A stretch of 64,000 nucleotides of DNA from NCBI GenBank assembly GCA_011316305.1, contig SAUG01000069.1:372001-436000 (forward strand). The letters are read 5' to 3'. This document shows, piece after piece, positions 1 through 11,716 of this stretch. Both the position numbers and the translations under genes were made by a program. Each line of letters opens with the position of its first letter. Positions within the stretch are counted from its first letter, which is position 1. This DNA comes from Rusavskia elegans. Taxonomy: Eukaryota > Ascomycota > Lecanoromycetes > Teloschistales > Teloschistaceae. Under the pieces are notes generated by a model. The model saw nothing but the letters and a program-made list of their open reading frames with translations, was not told where the DNA came from and made no database searches.

Positions 1-699
1 GGACCAATTTAGATGGAAGACCTCAATATCTTTCGACGGCAGATCCGATTTGAAAGTGCATAGATCGCTATCCCGGTCTATTGTGAAGCGAGAAATCTGG
101 AGAGGTAGGCATTGTTACGTTGCATAGCCTAAGCCGCAATCCTCGGACTTCAACATGACAAGGGAGAACCGAGGGTAGTGTGAAACAAACTCGCTTGGAG
201 GCTTCCTTCTTCAGACGGTGTCTAGACATGCATGAAAGGTATGATTTGGCAGCTGGGAAATCCAATCATCCTTGCCAGTCTGGCCCAGAGACCCTACTGC
301 ACGTCTTCAGCGGTCATGAAACACGGTCTCGATGTTTAGGCAACAGCTTGAGACACATTGTTATTGTGCTCTGCGGGTGAGACTCACTCAAGTCCGAGCC
401 TCTCTGGCGATGGCTGATAAGAAGTACCCTGGCCATATTTGTACATGTGCAGGACAGACAGCTAGCAATCCAGCCAACGAGGAAGCGTAATTATTCAGAG
501 AATGCACCCCGGCTGAGCGCATGGCAGCCTCGTGGGATAGTGGATCCTCCTTTGCCCTTGTTTCGCGCAACCTGTTCGTCCAAAGCTCTATGCGGGTCGA
601 CATCTGCCTGTCACACCTGTTGAGAATGCAGTCAAACCAAGGGCTGCCGAGCGCTTCGCCATTTTCTGATGCGCTGTGTTGATGATCTGCTTTGGTACA

Positions 700-2270
700 A
701 GGATTTGCTATTTCCCCAGGAAGTGGCGTACGTACATAGTCTGTACCATGACCTCATAAACCACCTTGTACAAAGGTAAATTCGTCTTACGGCCCAGTAA
801 GCTGAAATCGCTGCCAAGTGGATCTCCGAGTGCGACATAATCAAACGCGTGAGAATTCCGTCGGTATGGTAACTTTGGTGCTGGCACTAGAGTCTGTTCT
901 CTGGACCTGAGCCAATAGCGATTTTTCGAACCAATATTGTAATTGAAGGTCCACAAACCTTGCAGCAGGATACGTCGCGGATCCGAGAGAAAATCTCTTG
1001 TATCAAGATCGTGTTCGGACAGGTACGGTATCCAGAAGTCGGATGGGAGATGGCGAATGACTATCGGATCAGTCCTGCAGACATATAAATAACTTTACCT
1101 TGACGTTCGTGACCGGCCCAGATATTGAAAAACCACTAAAGGATCTAACGATGCAACACTGACTCAAGAACCAACATGACATATCCGATACTGCGGAAGA
1201 AACACTGTCGTATCCCAGGACAGAATTGCGTACAACCGCCTGACCCCATCGATGGATTGTTGGAAACCAAATCTTGAATCCAACTGGAGGCGAGTGATCT
1301 CCAAAGCCGGTAAGAGATCCTAAGACGGACCGGATGCTTGTTCCACGTTGATGTTCGCAACTGTGGAACGCAACGCAAATGCCATCCCAGTATCGATCTT
1401 GAAGAAAACTTATCAAAGGGATAGTGCCAGGATAGTGAAAGTCTATGTACCCATATTCGTGATTTGCATCATGCTCTATCAACAACAGGGAAGCCAGTCT
1501 CATTAGGTCTTTCCAGGGGCGCACAGATAATCAGGCAAGAGAAAGGCAAACTCATTGTAAATGCAGAACTTTGTAAGCCGGATATGACCTTTCAGGATCG
1601 ACCCGAGAGTGGGCCACTGGGTCGCATATAATGCTACCTCAACCTCGGCCGGGGCCCGTGCATCGTTCTTGTCCTGGATTTGTATGTTCAAAAGGGCGAG
1701 GTCGCCAGTAGCAGCGTCGGAGCCTGCCTTGGAAATCCTTATTGGGGATTGTTGGTCAGCCCTGGTTGAAGCTTGAGGTTGGTAGCCCCTGCGGCTGCGG
1801 AGTATCGTGGCTTTCATGTAAAGAGCAATATGCAAGCTTGTTTCGACTGTTGTTGCACAGCAATTTGCTCGCTTGTTCCCAATAAAACACAAGACACATA
1901 TCACACGTTGGAATTGGGTCATCTGATCGCCCAGAATGGTCTTCTGCTTGGATTGCCCCTGGTAAGTTTTAGAAGGTCGTGACTGTACTGACCCTGTGCG
2001 CTTTGATATCCTGAAGTTTAAACCTGCCCTTCTTCACAACTTTCGGCAGGTAATACATACCTTGCGCCAGTCGTGGCTACGTACTTGCTCATTGGAGTAC
2101 AAATTTCCCGATTGACTTTCGGTAGGCACTTTTCGTATGCACCGGCACTTATCGATAGCTTGATACTGGTAATTTTGTAATACAGACTTGGTCGTGTTGA
2201 TGGATTTCGAAGGTAGGGGATGGGTCGTAAATCTCGAGCTGATGAGCTTAGACCTCCCATCCTTCTGCCC
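700..2270 (-). pseudogene. Possible decayed coding relic, family unknown
   Basis: I do not recognise this. The minus strand carries several protein-like open stretches that run on from one another in different frames. A stretch ending near 1510 (with PDYLCAP) appears to continue one frame over as PWKDLMRLASLL and stays open down to 1069. Further pieces lie at 2034-2294 and 708-956. The shift near 1510 and the absence of a clean splice solution suggest a decayed gene. Chance open frames are the alternative. There is no motif on which to base a function. Confidence 0.2.
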
Positions 2271-2294
2271 TTTTGCCTGAACTTTGCTTGCCAT

Positions 2295-3354
2295 TGTCGT
2301 CTGACACAGCCCCCGCGTGGGGATGCAGCACTAGCTTGAAGCTCAAGGATGAAAGCGGTTGCACGAGAACAGACCGGAAGCCTGGGTTGGATGTATGTGA
2401 GGATGTTGTGGTCTCTGGTACATTTAAGAAGTCCGCCACTTGTTGCTCAAGAACAATTGACTGCAAAAAGTTAAACCTCTTCCAGACCGTACCTTCAGAA
2501 CATCGTCTCGTTCCTCTACCAGAACTTTGAGCTGCGCTGATCTCTTGAGCTACCTCGAAACATGACGTCTGTCTTCCCTAGGGACGCTTCTGATCCTTCC
2601 CTTCTTTGCTCGCCTTGACTGACATACCATCGGTGCACCAGTCACGCCAAGAAAACCCCATCCCCAATGATGGAGTGGTATTTGAAAGAGAAGGACCCTC
2701 ACAAAGAGTTCCTAGCAAAACCGGACCATTCGAAAGCCCGAGAGGAACACACAACGCAATTGCAACAGCTGAGTACCAAAGTGACCCCACGAGACTCGGG
2801 AAACAAAGGAGATCGGAAATGTGGTACAGTCTCGACGAAGCCACCAAGGAAAAGACTTGTGCTGACATAGATACGGTCGTGGAGGGTAACAGATACAAAT
2901 GCTTATCCCTACCGATCCAGGCTTGGTTCCAACATTTCCTACCATACTTTTTGTCCCTCGAAGGCATCCAGGGCTCTCAAGCTTTAGATTCTGTACTGCT
3001 AGACTGGGTTTGATGGCTTTGACCCGTCTTGAGTCCCAATAGCTCGATGTCTTGGGTATTTATTAGGGTTTCGGAACTGTGGTGATGGTAATGCTTATGA
3101 CAACAATTGGTCAGCGTGGTGGAGATACCCGCAGTTTGAGCCAGCTTTTCTAGCAGTCGAGACAATACGAATCGTGAACTTTCGTAGACTGATATTGTTG
3201 CCAGCTGTAGGCTCAAAAGATGGACGCGTTCAAAGTAAGACGTGATAAGGTCAAAAGCCGGGCTAATTAACCCGATTTAGACAAATCTGATATGATAAGA
3301 TATGAATCCTTTGTCGACTAATTTATCATCCAACCCCTGACACACCATTACGTA
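2295..3354. other. Gene-poor stretch
   Basis: I see no supported gene. A 135-codon plus-strand frame (2606-3013) overlaps a 129-codon minus-strand frame (2578-2967). Neither shows a domain, a splice partner or a recognisable composition. The AT-richer 3230-3350 segment probably holds the promoter of the amidohydrolase gene that follows. Confidence 0.4.
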
Positions 3355-4908
3355 TTGATATTTACTCGGTCGCGTTCGCAATGTTGTATCAGTCCTTGCA
3401 TTGAAGCAATTTGGGCTATTAGAATGGCCGCTGAATTCCTCAAAACCCATGGTATCGATCTACAAGACGAAATGTCAAGTGTTCAGTTTCCCTCCGCAAT
3501 TCCACCCAAAAGTACAGGCAAGCCGCCATCAGATATCCCTCCCGAAGACCCAAGTAAAAGCCGAATCTCTCGAACAAAAATCAATAACATCCTCAACGTC
3601 ACGCTTCCATGCCGGGATGCTGCCAAGACATGGGACATCTCAATAGACAACGACCTCATTGCTTCAATAGAACCCCATAACTCTCAATCCTATGAAACTG
3701 CTCCCTCCCCACAAATATTGAACGGCGACAAAGCCTTTCTATTACCCTCTCTCTGTCACCCACACATCCACCTCGACAAATGCTTCCTCCTCTCTGATTC
3801 TAGATACGCCGACCTCCCCATCCAAAAGGGCGATTTCTCTGAAGCACTTTCCCTGACCTCAGAAGCCAAATCACGCTTCACACCGGAAGATCTCCTGCGG
3901 CGCGGGAGATGGCTCTTTGAGGAGAGCATTGCTGCAGGTGTTACATGCATGCGTGCCTTCGTTGAGGTGGATGCGACTGTGCGGTTCAAATGTCTTGATG
4001 CTGGGTTGTTGCTCAGGGAGCAGTACCGCGATGCTTGCTGTATCCAGATTTGTGTTTTCGCGCAAGATCCAGTCCTCTCCGGTGAGAGTGCTGCTGAAAA
4101 TCGAGAGCTGATGGAAGAGGCGGTGAGGAGGGACGGCATCGATGTAGTGGGTAGTACGCCGTATGTGGAAGCCGATGAAGGACGAATGCGAGAAAATATT
4201 GACTGGGCTATTGACATTGCCATGAAATATGACAAGCACTTGGATTTGCATCTGGATTATAATCTAGATAAGAGCAAAGAGCCAATGGTATACTATGTGA
4301 TTGATGCGCTCAAAAAGATGGATTGGACGCAGAAGGCAAGGAATAAGAAAATCATGCTAGGGCATTGCAGCCGCTTGACCCTTCTCACGTCCGACCAGTG
4401 GTACGATCTGAAAAGCCGGATATGTGATCTTCCCATCTCCTTTGTGGGACTCCCAACATCAGATCTCTTCATGATGGGTAGACCGTCAGAGCCCAAAGAA
4501 GGAAGCGAGCGGGTCCGAGGGACACTACAGATTCCACAATTGATAGAGGTGTACCAATTGCAGGGCACCTTTGGCGTCAATAACGTCGGCAATGCCTTCA
4601 CACCGCACGGCAACTGCGACCCACTGAGCCTTGCAAGTATGTGTGTTGGTGTTTACCAAGCAGGAACCAAGCGAGATGCCGAGGTGCTGTACGAGTGTAT
4701 ATCGACCAGGGCAAAGGCAGCAATTGGGGTTGGAAACCGGAATGTGCTGGAATTCGAGGAAGGGGATGAAGCTGACCTCGTTCTCCTCAACAAGAAAGCG
4801 CATAAGGGAGGGAGACCGAGGGCAACGCTGCAGGAAGTGATTTATGACGCACCTAGGGAAAGGAGCATCCTACGTAGAGGTCATATCGTACATGTGGAAA
4901 TAGGTTGA
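3355..4908 (+). CDS. Cytosine-deaminase-like amidohydrolase (metal-dependent hydrolase)
   Basis: A single-exon frame of 517 codons from the first ATG. Better starts may be the ATGs at 3424 or 3472, because the first 23 residues look like untranslated sequence. The protein has the amidohydrolase-superfamily layout of bacterial CodA. There is a beta-sandwich N-terminus, then the metal pair in PHIHLDK (about residue 136), a third His in HLDYNLD (about 298) and a fourth in GHCSR (about 336). Two CodA active-site positions look changed. The Glu after the third His is Tyr, and the metal-binding Asp segment (GHDDVFDP in CodA) reads GVNNVGNAFTP here (about residue 406). Similar Asn-bearing fungal homologs exist as far as I recall, so this may be a fungal subfamily with another substrate. 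Cytosolic; the substrate is unknown. It converges on the CitE-like gene downstream. Confidence 0.8.
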   Translation: MIFTRSRSQCCISPCIEAIWAIRMAAEFLKTHGIDLQDEMSSVQFPSAIPPKSTGKPPSDIPPEDPSKSRISRTKINNILNVTLPCRDAAKTWDISIDNDLIASIEPHNSQSYETAPSPQILNGDKAFLLPSLCHPHIHLDKCFLLSDSRYADLPIQKGDFSEALSLTSEAKSRFTPEDLLRRGRWLFEESIAAGVTCMRAFVEVDATVRFKCLDAGLLLREQYRDACCIQICVFAQDPVLSGESAAENRELMEEAVRRDGIDVVGSTPYVEADEGRMRENIDWAIDIAMKYDKHLDLHLDYNLDKSKEPMVYYVIDALKKMDWTQKARNKKIMLGHCSRLTLLTSDQWYDLKSRICDLPISFVGLPTSDLFMMGRPSEPKEGSERVRGTLQIPQLIEVYQLQGTFGVNNVGNAFTPHGNCDPLSLASMCVGVYQAGTKRDAEVLYECISTRAKAAIGVGNRNVLEFEEGDEADLVLLNKKAHKGGRPRATLQEVIYDAPRERSILRRGHIVHVEIG

Positions 4909-5505
4909 ATGTTATGATAAATCACAAGAGATACAACAACAATACATGGCTGAGACTGTTGTCTTGCGCTACGTCCCAGTGAACATTGGTGTTTGTTGAT
5001 GCTTGTCGCTCTCCATTGGGAACAAGAGAAAATGGTAAAAAAGATGCCCCAGGCCCGCGTTCGCTCCATGGATAGCTTCATTGGCTCCGAAAGCTCTACG
5101 AGAACTAGACATCCATGTGACAAACTATGTCGAAAATTTGTCATGAGAGAGGAACTGAATTGCAGCTCGGCCAATTACCCGGGACGGCAACAGTGTAAAG
5201 ATCCGAAGATACAGAGAAGACAACTTCCCACTGCGCCATTTTTTGATCTCCGAAGAGAGGCCTGTAACTTTGAATACGAAAATGCCAAATATAAAGTAAA
5301 TCGACAACAATGGTATTGGCCAGCAGTACAGGCGAACTTACCTTCTCTATATCAGTAAATCACATCACATCAGCGTCGCTGTGCAATAACACTATGACAA
5401 CGTACTCTTCAGGACTGTGGAGGCTTCTTGCAACGCCAAGTACGGCATGTAGTGTTTCGATCGCCGGAGGAGGCTTCGCCCACAGTATCGTGGTAAAAAA
5501 TGGAC
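4909..5505. other. Intergenic, between convergent genes
   Basis: This is the 3' flank shared by two convergent genes. A 121-codon plus-strand frame (4993-5358) has no domain and no likely splice partner. I see no RNA gene. Confidence 0.5.
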
Positions 5506-6574
5506 TCATTCGGGTTCTTGATCCTTCCATTTCTCTTTCACTGACGCAACTTCCAGTTCACAAGCTTCAGCTTTTCTGACGATATTTCGAGCTTTTTCCA
5601 CCACAGGTGCATCAATCATCTGACCATCCAGTGTCCAAGCTCCCCGCCCTTGTTGATCGGCTTTCTGATCTGCGGTTATTACTCGGACAGCCCATTGGAT
5701 CTCTTCCACGCTAGGCGCAAAGGCGTTCTGGATAACTTCGACTTGGCCAGGATGTATGCACTGCTTGCCATTAAAGCCTAGGCCTTTACCACCAATACAC
5801 TCTTCCTTGAGCCTCTGCTGGCCCTCTACACCCTTGTAGGACGTGCATACAAGGTCAATGGTGGATGGAAGGTTGTACGCTCGGCATGCTGTTGCGATTG
5901 TGGACCGTGCAAATAGGAACTCTAGCAGTGAAGGCGTCCTGGTCAGTGACAGATCCAAGGCGAAATCTTCGGCGGCGAATATGAGGCCGGAGAGATAGGG
6001 CGAAGCTCTACAAATGCTGGCCAAATCTGTGACAGCTCTAGCAGATTCCACAAGTGCAAGAATATTGATCGGAGGAGCGATTGTTTTGGAGAGGCTCTCG
6101 GTATGTCTTTCAGGAAGAGTATGCCGAATGACATCAGTGACAAAGATGAGATCAGAAGGTGAATTGACCTTGGGCACGACGATTGTGTCGAGGCTTGGCG
6201 TTTTCAGCTACACATATCACCCGTAAGGCCAATCTGACAAGTCTCTGGGAAAGGGATAACGGACCACTTCAGTCAAATCGTCCATAGCGAGGCCTGACTC
6301 GACAGCGTTGATACGAACAGCGTTTTCCTTCACGCCAGCTGATCGGGTCTGCAGGAAATGGCGGATGTTGCTCCTGGCTTCTGGTTTCTTGCTTGGTGTC
6401 ACTGAGTCCTCGAGGTCATACGCTATGCAGTCGACGCTAAGACCCCGAGACTTGTCGAGCATCTTCTGTGATGAGCCGGGAACTGTTGTCCAGGCTTAGA
6501 TCTGAAGAAGCAGCTCGGTGGAAAGGTATACCGTAAAGCAGTGCACGGCGGACGACCGATTTTGTCACAGCCAT
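5506..6574 (-). CDS. HpcH/HpaI aldolase / citrate lyase beta-like (CLYBL/CitE) protein
   Basis: Three exons: 6574-6532, 6482-6265 and 6207-5506, giving 320 residues. The first intron (49 nt, GTATAC...ACAACAG) splits a Val codon and joins RRALLY to VPGSSQKM, the canonical CitE-family N-terminus. The second (57 nt, GTCCGT...TGTAG) joins LTEV to [13 protein letters not shown]. Other family marks are YDLEDSV (the Asp/Glu pair near the metal site), [25 protein letters not shown] and [12 protein letters not shown]. Family members cleave or form CoA thioesters such as citramalyl-, malyl- or beta-methylmalyl-CoA with Mg2+. The N-terminus is short and I see no clear mitochondrial presequence, unlike animal CLYBL. 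The exact substrate cannot be read from sequence. Confidence 0.88.
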
Positions 6575-7786
6575 GTTCAGATATTCTCAGTCAACCATCT
6601 CAACAAGCAACACACCACTCAGGTCACATTCACAATAAGGTTGAAACTCCGGCTGAGTAGCAACGACATGGCCGGAGACGGGCGTATCATGTTTTGTTCT
6701 ACATACATAGTGACATGGAGGATGTGTCGTTGTCGCAAGCTTGACTGTCAACCCCAGGTTCTTGGCATCTGTGCATTGCAGATCCCTGCAAGCCGTTCCG
6801 TCTCTTTTCCGCTCACGGACCAGCGTTAACAAGCACCGGCATGTGTCCCTACGGGCATGCTGGGTACGACTCGGAGGGCAAGACAGTTGCGCCATTAAGT
6901 ACTTTACGATTAGACCTCGAAGGATAATGCCAGCGAAGATACTTTTCATTCATAAGGTAGTCTACCATCTTACCCAGCGAAGAGCATAACTTCAAAGACG
7001 CTGTCCAAAAAAAGTTATTACCCTATCGGCCTCATGTCGCGAACGGTCAGACAGCTTTTATGCAAGCATGGCGTTCGGTTGGTCGTGATTAGACAGGCAA
7101 TGTGCAATATGTTAAGCAGCTCAACTTCATCGAGTATGACGCATCCGTAGGACGAGAGCTATAGACCTTCTCAATGGATACACATGGAACATCCCAGATG
7201 CCATTCGCAGATTCATCTGAGATCGGCGTTGACGTTGCATTCGCCACAGCCAACCCCTTTCTTATCAATGGACATTATCGCTCTGTCGTCAAGTCAGCCT
7301 TCCAAAAGTAGACATGGATTATTGCCATCAAATCTGGAAAGAGCAAATTTCAGAAACCCAAATCTAAGCATCGACAGCAGCATATGACGAGGCTGCTATA
7401 CCTTTTACGGCTCTTCCTAAAGCATTTACGGGCAACATTGGATTCATCATACAAGAGTGGAATGATCTCCTACAGAAGAGAATTTTTGCTTACCTACTGA
7501 TAAAAACGAACAGTCAGACTGGGCAGGAAGATAATTAATAGGAAAAAGATATATGCATCATCCTTCCCAGGCAAAGAGAATATCAGGATTATAGATGAAA
7601 GCCGTGATATAGGATGAAGATCCACAGTCCCGTGCATGTAGGTGTGAGCGACAGACATGGATTTGGAAAATTACCTTAAATAACCGAGGCGCGCGCTTCA
7701 AACCATCGGCGCCTCAGTGACCCCATTGCTACGAGGGTGCTCTATTTGTTCCGTGAGAGCACTCTTGTGATTAGGTCGACATTCAA
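6575..7786. other. Intergenic, divergent promoter region
   Basis: About 1.2 kb between the CitE-like gene (minus) and the penta-EF-hand gene (plus). Short open frames on both strands (longest 120 codons, 6587-6949 minus) show no domain. Nothing else is recognised. Confidence 0.5.
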
Positions 7787-9033
7787 ATGGCATACAATAG
7801 CGGTTATAATCCAGACGCCCTTCCAGCGTGAGTGAAACAACCCACCTCTGCGTTACCTCTTCAGCATCAATTTACTCACTCGAAGACGGCAGCCACGCGG
7901 AGCCCGAGCAGGTACAACCACCTCACTGCATCTACCCCTGCGCAAATGACTGTTCAGCTCCGTCATGCTGACAAATGATGGGCACAGGCAGCGCAAATCC
8001 TCTCCTCCCACGCGCAACACCAACAGTACCAAGGACAACAACGACCAAATGTCGCCCCTCCTCAGAACCGTCCAGCAGCGCTCTCCAACCCACCACAGCC
8101 ATATAACCAGCAACAACCGTATCAAAACAAGCCTCAACCACCTGTATCCCAACAACTGAATTCTCAATACGGTTCTCGGCCAACTCCACCAAACGCATCC
8201 AACCAATCCTACAAATACCAAGGCTCTCCACCACCACAGAACTACGGTTTTAACCCCCCGCCTCTACATCATGGCCGATCACCTCCCCCTTCAAGACCGC
8301 CACCGACACCAGCGCCTCCCAATGCAGGCAGTAATCAAGATGCTTCCCTCTTTCCGCTCTTCAAAGCCGTCGACAAGTCTGGTACGGGCCAGCTGACAGA
8401 AAAGGAACTACGGGCGGCACTCGTGAACGGCGACTTCACCAGTTTTGACCCCCACACGGTCAAGATGATGATCAGGATGTTCGACATGGACAAGAGCGGC
8501 ACAATTGGTTTCGACGAATTCTGGTAAAGAAAACCCCCCCTCCTTTCCCTTTTACCTTGAGAGGTTCCCCACCTCCCTTCCAAGTCATCACACACGTCGA
8601 CAACAAGTAGTAACCATCTCACCCATCCACAGCGGCCTCTGGGGCTTCCTCGCCGCCTGGCGCTCCCTCTTCGACCGCTTCGACGAAGACCGCTCAGGCT
8701 ACATCTCCTACGAAGAATACTCCAACGCGCTCGTCGCCTTCGGCTACCGGCTCTCCCCCTCCTTCGTCACCCTCCTCTACCGCACCTACGAGAAAAAGGG
8801 CGACGACAGGATGAGTTTCGACCTGTTCGTGCAGAGTTGTATCGTGCTGAAGAGGATGACGGATGTGTTTAAGAAGTATGATGATGATCGTGATGGGTAT
8901 ATTACGTTGAGTTTTGAAGAGTTTCTGACTGGTGAGTTTCGTCCGCTTTTTGATGGTCTGAGAAGGTGGCATGGAAGGTGGATGAGTGGAGAGAAGGCTA
9001 ATGGGTGATATAGAGGTTTTGAGACAGCGATGA
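7787..9033 (+). CDS. Penta-EF-hand calcium-binding protein (PDCD6/peflin type)
   Basis: The ATG at 7787 opens MAYNSGYNPDALP. The first intron starts at 7828 (GTGAGT). The 5' exons between 7828 and about 7992 are unresolved; one in-frame solution uses a small exon 7865-7911 and an acceptor at 7991. The protein then runs openly through a Pro/Gln/Tyr-rich linker. A 109-nt intron (8524-8632) and an 82-nt intron (8932-9013) follow, with the stop at 9031-9033. Five EF-hand units are visible: DKSGTGQLTEKE, DMDKSGTIGFDEF, DEDRSGYISYEEY, a degenerate EKKGDDRMSFDLF, and DDDRDGYITLSFEEF. A flexible N-terminal tail plus five EF-hands is the PEF family layout (ALG-2, peflin, yeast Pef1). The likely role is Ca2+-dependent membrane or adaptor binding. 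The last coding exon is only 20 nt. Confidence 0.85.
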
Positions 9034-9574
9034 TTGTCTGGACTGATGTGGTATTTCCAGGTGTTGGGTGTCCAATGGTTTGGAGTTAGTGGGAGCGTTG
9101 GCAATGGGTATCGTGGTTTGTTATGTTGTTCTTGCACGAATGGATCATAGATGATACCCAGCGGTTCTGATAGATGCATTGATATATTATCTTCCTTAAT
9201 ATATGGTCCTTAATCATATCACGTATGATGTCTTTCCTTGAAACTTTTGGACCATGAGAACCAAGAGAGAAATTGATACAGCTTATGTTTCAAGACTATA
9301 ATGAACTGTTTTGGAGAAGGATCGTTATTCCTTAATCTCAAGTTTCTAGGGTAGGAAATTGGGGCGAAAGGCCAAATGATATCCATCAAGGGAACTTCAT
9401 TTGTGAAGATAAACCGGATGATTGTTGACAATACGACTTGTACCTCCACCCTGTGCAAATAGACGCCCACGCTATGCTAATGAAATCCACAGAGCCGTTC
9501 CGTAAATACACCAATAACGCTATTCACACCAATTCCATACCATATATACAAGCCCTCACCCTACACTCATTACC
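9034..9574. other. Intergenic, between convergent genes
   Basis: Shared 3' flank of the penta-EF-hand gene and the MFS transporter. AT-rich around 9170-9240. No gene seen. Confidence 0.5.
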
Positions 9575-11716
9575 CTATTCCCCTTTCTCCTCCCTCTTCA
9601 CCCCCTCCCCATCAACACCCTCCGACCTCCTGCCCTCACTCAGACTCAACCGACTAGCCCTCTTACCCTCCCTCCTACCCTCCCTCTTCACCCTCCTCTC
9701 CTCCACCTCCCTCTTCCTCTCCTCCTCCTGCCCCGCCAACCCTTGTTTCTGCACCTCATGCACCGTACTCAACTTGGTTTTCCCAATCGCAAAACTGCAG
9801 CACAGCCCCACAAACGCAATGACGACGTAATAAATCCACATCGTCCGCAAACTCTCCGTGTACACTCGATCCGCCACCATCTTCTGCGCCGCGGGGAGAT
9901 TCTTCACGAGCTCCGTTGCCGCACCCGCGGACCCCCCGCCGAGGAACGCGGCGGTGTCGGGCGGTAAACCTGCAGCAAGGGTGGTCTGTCGTCGCGACAT
10001 ACCGTTCTGGAAGATAACGCCGCCGATAACGACGGATATACTCGTGGCGATGTTTCTCGTAAAGCCGAACGTCGCCGTCGCAGTGGCGATGTCCTTCGGC
10101 TTTACGAGTGTCTGCAGCGCAATGAGCGGGGCCTGAAAGTTCGGCCCTACGCCTATGCCGGCAACTATCTGAAAGACGATGATGCGGCTCCAGGAGGGGT
10201 AATCGGGGAGATCGATGTAGAGGCCGAAACCGAGTGTCATGAAGAACATGCCGAACCAGATTGGGGGAAGGTATTGGCCTGTTTTCTTTATGAATACGCC
10301 GACGGCGACGGAGACGAAGGATAGGGAGAGGACGAAGGGGAAGGTATAGACGCCCGATAAGATGGGAGAAGCGCCGAGGACGGCTTGGAAATAGAGGGGA
10401 AGGAAGAAAGCGCCAGCGATGAAAGTGGTGCCATGGCAGAAGCAGACGAGGAGGGAGGCGATGTTGGAGCGATACTTGAAGAGGCGGAGGGGCATGACGG
10501 GGTAGACGGCGAGCTTCCATTCGTTGAGAAAGAAGAGGGCGATGACGACAAGGCCAAAGATGATGAGGCAGAGGACGGTTGGGGAAGTCCAGGGGTAGGA
10601 GATCCCGCCGTATTCAAGGCCGAGAAGGAACATGATCGTACCGGAAGCGATAGTGATGGAACCGAGCCAGTCGATAGCTTTGAGGCCAGCGAGGAGAGGA
10701 GTTTTGGGGGTTTCGATATCGAGATACATGAAAATGATGATGAAGGCGATGCCGTCGAAGGGCACTGAGTGTGAACGGTCAGATGTGAAGCATGGAGATT
10801 TCAGGAGGTAACTCACAATTGATGTAGAAGCACCAACGCCATGATACCTTCTCGGTGAAAATACCGCCGAGGATTGGTCCTAGCGCACTTGCGAGCCCCC
10901 ATACTCCCCCTATCATTCCAAAGTACTTCCCTCGTTCTCTGAAAAGACGGTATCAGCATCCCTGACCGAATCCTAGGATTTTCTGGGGGAAGCAGTGATA
11001 CATACCTCATGCTGAACAAATCACTGATACAGATGTTGGCCAGGATGATCAGACCGCCTCCACCGATACCTTGAATAGCCCGACCGGCGAGCAGCATCTT
11101 GACATTGATACTGAGTGCCGCTATCAACGATCCCACGAGGAATACTATGTTGGCGACAAGCAATATAGGTTTCCGACCCCAGATATCGCTGAACTTCCCC
11201 CATATAGGAGTCGAGGAGGCAGCAGCGAGCAGGTATGCAGATCCAATCCATGTATAGTCGGCCGCAGAGGCGTTGAAGCGAACCGCGATCGTTGGGATGG
11301 CGGTCGTGATAATCGTCTAGTGAAAGATGAGCCTCAGTCTTTCGCCCAGACTGGATGTTAGGAGGTCTCACAGTGTCAAGAGCAGCGAGAAAAACAGCGA
11401 TCTGAAAGGCAGATCAGCAGCTGTTTCAAGTCCAGGGTTTGTCATAGCTTACACAGAGCGCCAGCATTATCAGTGCAGTCTTTCCTTTACTTCTTTGCGG
11501 CTCTTCTGGTACATCGGCCGTCTTTTCATCCTTGACCCCTACTGCATCCGAAGAACCGGAAGGGGAGAATCCCCCACCATTCTCGCCTTTCTCCAGATCT
11601 GTAGCCTTCTCCGATGAAGGCATCGCAGTTGGCGGTGCAGTGTCGGCGCCCATTCCAGCTTCGGCAACGGCTTCGGCTCGTGAAGCTTCAGACGGTATCC
11701 CTTCGGTAGCGGCCAT
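9575..11716 (-). CDS. MFS multidrug exporter (DHA2-like, about 14 membrane segments)
   Basis: Five exons: 11716-11453, 11401-11372 (30 nt), 11316-11006, 10938-10817 and 10764-9575, giving 638 residues. All four introns (51, 55, 67 and 52 nt) keep frame. The acidic cytosolic N-terminus (about 75 residues) is followed by [22 protein letters not shown] and [10 protein letters not shown], the typical first helix of this drug:H+ antiporter family. Motif A is DIWGRKP; a motif-C-like GPILGGIF lies in exon 4. Many further hydrophobic helices follow, and the tail (about 60 residues) is highly charged and Arg/Glu-rich. The likely role is proton-driven export of toxicants or metabolites at the plasma membrane; the substrate is unknown. 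No biosynthetic genes flank it, so a general exporter is as likely as a cluster transporter. Confidence 0.9.

Noticed and set aside
10385..10768. Long open frames opposite the MFS, Msb1 and MADS genes (for example 10385-10768, 14244-14984, 21078-21800)
   Set aside because: They are antisense shadows of real exons with conserved motifs; their translations are low-complexity and match nothing.
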